In this document: piece after piece, positions 59,421 through 64,000 of the stretch
How the letters are laid out: each line of letters opens with the position of its first letter
Numbering within the stretch: the stretch's first letter is position 1
Assembly (NCBI RefSeq): GCF_001723175.1
Contig: NC_064654.1
Location: 2,790,001-2,854,000 of the forward strand
Length of the DNA stretch: 64,000 bases
Source of the DNA: Penicillium oxalicum
Taxonomy: Eukaryota > Ascomycota > Eurotiomycetes > Eurotiales > Aspergillaceae
Reading direction: 5' to 3'
Position numbers and translations under genes: made by a program
The notes under the pieces: model-generated
Databases searched by the model: none
Seen by the model: only the letters and a program-made list of their open reading frames with translations
Told to the model about the DNA's origin: nothing

Positions 59421-62400
59421 GAGGGGAACGGCTGTCGCGAGACGTGAGGACTTTGGCGAGGAAGGGAGGGACAAGAGAGAAGAGACGGAATGGCTCGAGT
59501 CACTTGGTCCGAGGGTGAGGGTCTAGAGAGGTTCCCCGAGTGCGGCCAGTGGAGAGAGAATTTAGGCAGAGAGAAAGGTCGAGGTTCGAGTCCAGATGGG
59601 GAGTTTGGGAGAGCGAGAAGAGCGTGAGAGACGGTGCACCAACTACAGAGACGAGGGCTCGGTGCAGCGAGGGAGATTGGGGTACTTTGAAATGTCGAGT
59701 AATGAAGAGCAGGCCATGTACGTCGTGCACGGAGTGCCGGTACCTCAGGTCGACGTAGGGTTCTGGAAGGGCAAAGTACTTCTCTACTGAACTCAAGAGG
59801 CGTCCGAGAGCACGGGGAAGGGGGCTTCTGTGCTCCTTCCAGAAGGCCGGGCGCAGACAAATGGGAAACTTGACCAGCCGAAAAAGAAATCCAGAAAATC
59901 CAAAAAAAGAAAAGAAAAAAAGAACTAAAAAGGCCACCAGCGTTGTGGACGGGATGGATCATCTCTGCACGAAAGTAAGATTTGTGACTGGTCTTCAAGG
60001 AACGGAGTACCGGTACAACTGGGCAGTGGTCCCTCGGTGGGTGGCCACTGGCCAGGCCGTGATTTGGTGGTACTGGGTACTCCCTTGGTCGCACTTGTTT
60101 GTCAATCCGTCCATGGATCGAGGACCGAATGTGGAAAACTCGGTCAGAATGAGGAAATTTCTACCCACCGATCATCTACACCCTAGTTTCGACCGTGTTT
60201 AACTTCATCTGGATACATTGATAGGATAGTCAGATAGCGACCTCCTACTGACAAAGAGTACCGCATGAGGATGGGGAGGTGGCCATGTCCTTAATTAGTA
60301 CTAGAGTATATTCTGGACGAGACTGTCGATCAGGTCGGCTGTGTCAGACAGCGACTGGAGTCTGCCCATCTACTGTTAAAAAAAAAAGGTGTACAAAATG
60401 CATCGACGGGTAATTTCATCCCGCCCGATCTCGTGACCCGACAGGAACGTCATCTTGGACGGAGGGCGAGAGAGGACACGAGTTGATTGAAGTGTAGAGA
60501 AGTTCCCTATCTCTCTGAATCCCCGTCCTTCACTTTTTCCCTTCTCGAAATACCCGATGTCAAGTGGAACTGCCTGCACTTTCTTTTTTTTTTTTCCTTT
60601 TTGTAACGCACAAGAGAAATAAAGATTTACAGACACTGTGTGTGCGTTTCTGGAAGATAGGCTTGTTGGATGTTTTTGATGCCCCGGGGATGATGCGTAT
60701 GATTTCGTATTGGCCACGGCCCATCACCTTTCTGCTTTCGCATTCTCTCTTTTTCTCATCCTTCCCCCCTTCCCTCCTTGCAGAGCCTCGATCCCGCGTT
60801 GTGGGCCAGGACATGCCAAACGCATCCATTTGTGCTGATACCTTCTTCCGTGAGATTCTGTCTGCCTTCTAGAAGGCCCACCTGACCTCGTCCGTGGACT
60901 CATGGCGCGGTCGCTTATCTAAGTCCACCGCCCGGTTTCTGCTCGATCCAGACGGGACTGTTTAGCACACGGAATCCACTTCATCCACAAAGGCGGCGCC
61001 TTTCTTACCTTTCATTATTATTCATTGCCCCCTCCCTTCCCTGTCCCCCTCCTCCCGTCCCCGGTGGATTTCTCTCCATCGCTCAGTCTGACCCCCCCCC
61101 CCCTCTTCGACCTGATTGGGTCCAATCATCAGGATTCCCGTCGAGGCTCCGGGGAGTCCGCCGGGCAAAAGCACACATTGCTACTCTTCCAATGAGAATG
61201 CACCGAAGTGGCCACCGAACGATCAAAGACGGGCCGACTACTGTGCGAGATGGGCGGATGAGCGAGTCGTAGTGATGGGCGGGGCACAGACCGGTCATGG
61301 CCACGATGGGGGTTGGCTCAGCGGCCGCTTACAAGTCACCGGAGATGAACTTTCTGTGGGGGCGCTTTTCGGACTCGAACGACGGTACTGGAGGGAGTCT
61401 CCCCGGTTACGATCGTCACTGGTTGTTGGCCCAGACTTTGTCCCGTCAGTGGTGTTTGAACGGTCGCTGTGACTCGTCGCCGCCTGGACTCGATGGTAGA
61501 AACCCAGTGGTACGGGGAGGGGAAGAGAGAGAGAGAGAGAGCTGGAAGAGACAGATTCCAAAATGCCACTTCACGAGGGATCACAACCACCCCCCGGGGG
61601 AGCAAGGGTACCCGGGACAATAACGAGCAGTGCAGGGCTCTGTCCAGTAGTCATGGACATGGCACTTTCTGCAGAACGAAACATATGCAATTATGCACCA
61701 TGCATGCAACGAGAGTAGTGTCCCGCCACAGTTTATCATGAGCGAGGACCCGGCCAGAAGTCGGGCCGGCCTGATCGGGTAAGATCTTCGCTTCCAGAAG
61801 CACACTATTTTGCTTTAATGCGGATCCCCCGTTTCCAACGTTGGTGTGGTCTCCAGCGATGATCTCATCGACGGGAGACAATGCGTCACCTTGAAGATCG
61901 CTCGAAGCATTCTTTTTCCAAACACGACTAACCATCAACATGGATCGATCAGGAATCGAAACAATCCGAGCACACTCTTGCCGTACCTGGCAGGCAAATT
62001 GAGCCGCCCGTCAGACCCTTGACGTCTGACTTGGGCGCTAGGAGAGGCTTACGCGATGCGTGCTAACCCCAGTCGTACTAAGTACTCAGCCCCAGACAGG
62101 GTAGTATGGTATGTAAGAGACGACTAAGAGTTCGGCAAGGTTAGTGCATGAGCACATCCAGTCCATGGGCTCCATACAGACTTGCATCGGTGCACAACGG
62201 AATGCTCCAGTCCCAACACAGATGATGACGAGGCCCTGTGGACTATTCCCGGTGACTTACAACTACTGTAATGAGTAAATTACCCAGAGTCACTACAAGA
62301 GGACTGATTACTGTCGTGGGCACAATGGCAGCAAGGAGAGAAGATTAATATCACCAGTCATCTCCGATCGGTTAGGAGGGGCATGTACTAGTGCTATCAC

Positions 62401-64000
62401 TTCTGAACGACTCGCCGCCGCTTGTACTGTGGGAAACTTCCGGTTGAACGTGCCATGCGCTTGTCATCCCATCGCAAAGCCCAAAGAGCCAGGCAATAAA
62501 TCCGACCCCCTCTGGAAGGTGGATGTCACCCAGCTTTTCCATCAGAGTACCCAATCAATCATCATGACCAAGCTGGCTTTCTCGTTAGATGCTTGGATTC
62601 TCTTCTTTTATCTCCCTTGTATTGATCGAATTCTTCCGATGCAGATCACCGCGAATCGGGTAAACGCCTCTTTCGTGACCCTTGAAACACAAAGAAAAAA
62701 AAAAACGAAAAACATTCCAATCCGGAGACGTTCCGCTCTAAATAGGTCAAGGGCTACCCTTTATACCGTAGATTTCTGTTTGAAACAACTACTTCACATA
62801 AGGTTCCTCTTCCGAGTTACCTAAGGAGGGGGGGCCTACCTGAAGCGCCCATGTACCCTCGAATCTACAGTCGTCTTCCCATCCAACACCGGAATGAACG
62901 TGATGAATAAACTCAGTCTGGCCCGTATATGCAGGCTAGTCACGCCTTTTACAGAATCTCCAACAGCGATTTTTTTTTTCAAATCCCTTTCCTATGAATC
63001 CCCGGGCGTGGTATGTGGTATGATCGGCAGGTATATTAGAAGTAGTTGAGTACTGGAGGCACTTCCCACCGGTGATGATACGCTGAGTAATAATGTCTGT
63101 GGGAAACGTAGACACGTAGCCAACCAGACGATCTTTTCCCCTTGATATGAAATCCTTGGCCGGAGTAGGTACCGGGCTGTCACCACCTATCACTGTATCC
63201 GTCAATCTGGTCACATACTTTTGCACTCTTGGTCCTACTAGGGGCTATGCAGCCAAGAGACCATAAATAATCTCGATTTGTTGTCATGTGAAAAAGGAAT
63301 TATCGGGTGGTTCCCGCTACTATGAACAATCTTGTTAGCGGTTCAGTCTTTACTCCTCTTACTACCTGGAGGATAGAGTTTCACCCTCTTTGCCGATTCC
63401 ATACATGACAGGGGCTTGGATGCAAACCTACATATCACCTTAGCTCTAGAGAACCTCCCACTACGCTGACTGCACGGACGCACACGATAAAAAAATGCTG
63501 GAGAAGTACTTCGAAGCCCCACCCGCCTCCCCCCCCCCAAGCATTTACAATTTACTTTCTCAAGACAAGAACAAGCCTCGGCCAGTTTGAGCTCGTCATT
63601 GACTCGAGCTAGCTCGTATCACCCTTTCAGGTGGGCCGTGCAGATGAGCAGTTGACGATTGGTAACTAAATACCTTACTGGGACAATGGAGGTACAAAGC
63701 TCTACTTACTGCTACCTAGTATACATGTGTACCTTGGTCTCGCATCTACACCTCCAGCACATAGATGATGATGTAGAGTGTATACTGCGGGCAGTATGAC
63801 TACCGAATGATGTATGTACTATCATTCAATATGCACGAAATCATCCATGTCTTTTCACATGCAATTTATCTTGAATGTAAACTAGCGTTTTTCGACCCCC
63901 GTAGAACCCCTCCTCAACCATAGGTACTAGGTACCAACTGGATTCCTACCCCAAACCCCCACAAGGAGATCAATTTGATCGGTACCCTTGACCCAGATAG
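59421..64000. other. 4.6-kb region without supported genes
   Basis: Frames are short and lack conserved motifs. C10 and C9 runs occur at about 61090 and 63530, and a GA run at 61527-61541. No tRNA, long repeat or transposon end was found by eye. Confidence 0.5.

Noticed and set aside
59070..60094. Frames of 100-316 codons near 59-60 kb on both strands
   Set aside because: Low-complexity Arg/Lys/Glu or Ser/Pro/Leu content produced by purine/pyrimidine-rich DNA; no domain or splice support.

Overview
This is nuclear DNA of a filamentous ascomycete, most likely a member of the Eurotiales (Aspergillus/Penicillium type). The genes carry short GT-AG introns, mostly 50-110 nt, with CTGAC/CTAAC-like branch sites. 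The proteins are recognisable fungal orthologues, and the promoters are pyrimidine-rich. Intergenic gaps of 1-3 kb separate single-gene transcription units on both strands. There are no operons, and I see no viral genes, CRISPR arrays or intact transposons.

Layout, left to right. 1-1036 (+) is the 3' part of a thiolase-like acetyl-CoA acetyltransferase. It converges on an enoyl-CoA hydratase/isomerase (1204-2127, -). Both proteins end in peroxisomal PTS1-type tripeptides. Then come an HRI1-family protein (3409-4294), a CAF120-like PH-domain protein (7098-10957), the COPII cargo receptor ERV46 (11998-13490, -), the mRNA export receptor MEX67 (14379-16731) and the GARP subunit VPS53 (19187-21951). 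Ribosomal stalk protein P0 (23255-24282, -) and the tRNA m7G methyltransferase subunit TRM82 (24657-26265) are divergent across 374 bp. Four tRNA-Ser(GCT) genes follow at 26.9-29.6 kb: two intronless copies in opposite orientations flank two intron-containing copies of a different sequence type.

The second half holds uroporphyrinogen decarboxylase (29888-31186), cytosine deaminase (31338-31969, -), a YDJ1/MAS5-type DnaJ chaperone (34008-35536), an unrecognised Ser/Pro-rich protein (37647-38984) and translation initiation factor eIF3a (40409-43746, -). These are followed by a G-protein gamma subunit (45899-46454), an Rdx/SelW-like CxxC protein (47641-48547), a small acidic CHZ-like protein (49103-49527, -), a heme-oxygenase-like protein with a His/Asp-rich insertion (52262-53564) and a cAMP phosphodiesterase (55185-58314, -). 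The last 5.7 kb has no gene I can support.

The genes are mainly housekeeping (translation, tRNA modification, secretion, mRNA export, heme) plus two cAMP/G-protein signalling components; they do not look like a cluster. I did not find a new multigene system. The strongest observations are three single-base deletions that break otherwise conserved reading frames (DnaJ, eIF3a, phosphodiesterase), the tRNA-Ser cluster, the pair of putative peroxisomal enzymes, the histidine-rich heme-oxygenase-like protein, and TCACGTGA-type palindromes in promoters of translation genes. The frameshifts are probably consensus errors, because one of them lies in an essential initiation factor. Exon boundaries were inferred by eye from frame continuity, splice consensus and remembered family similarity; no search was run.
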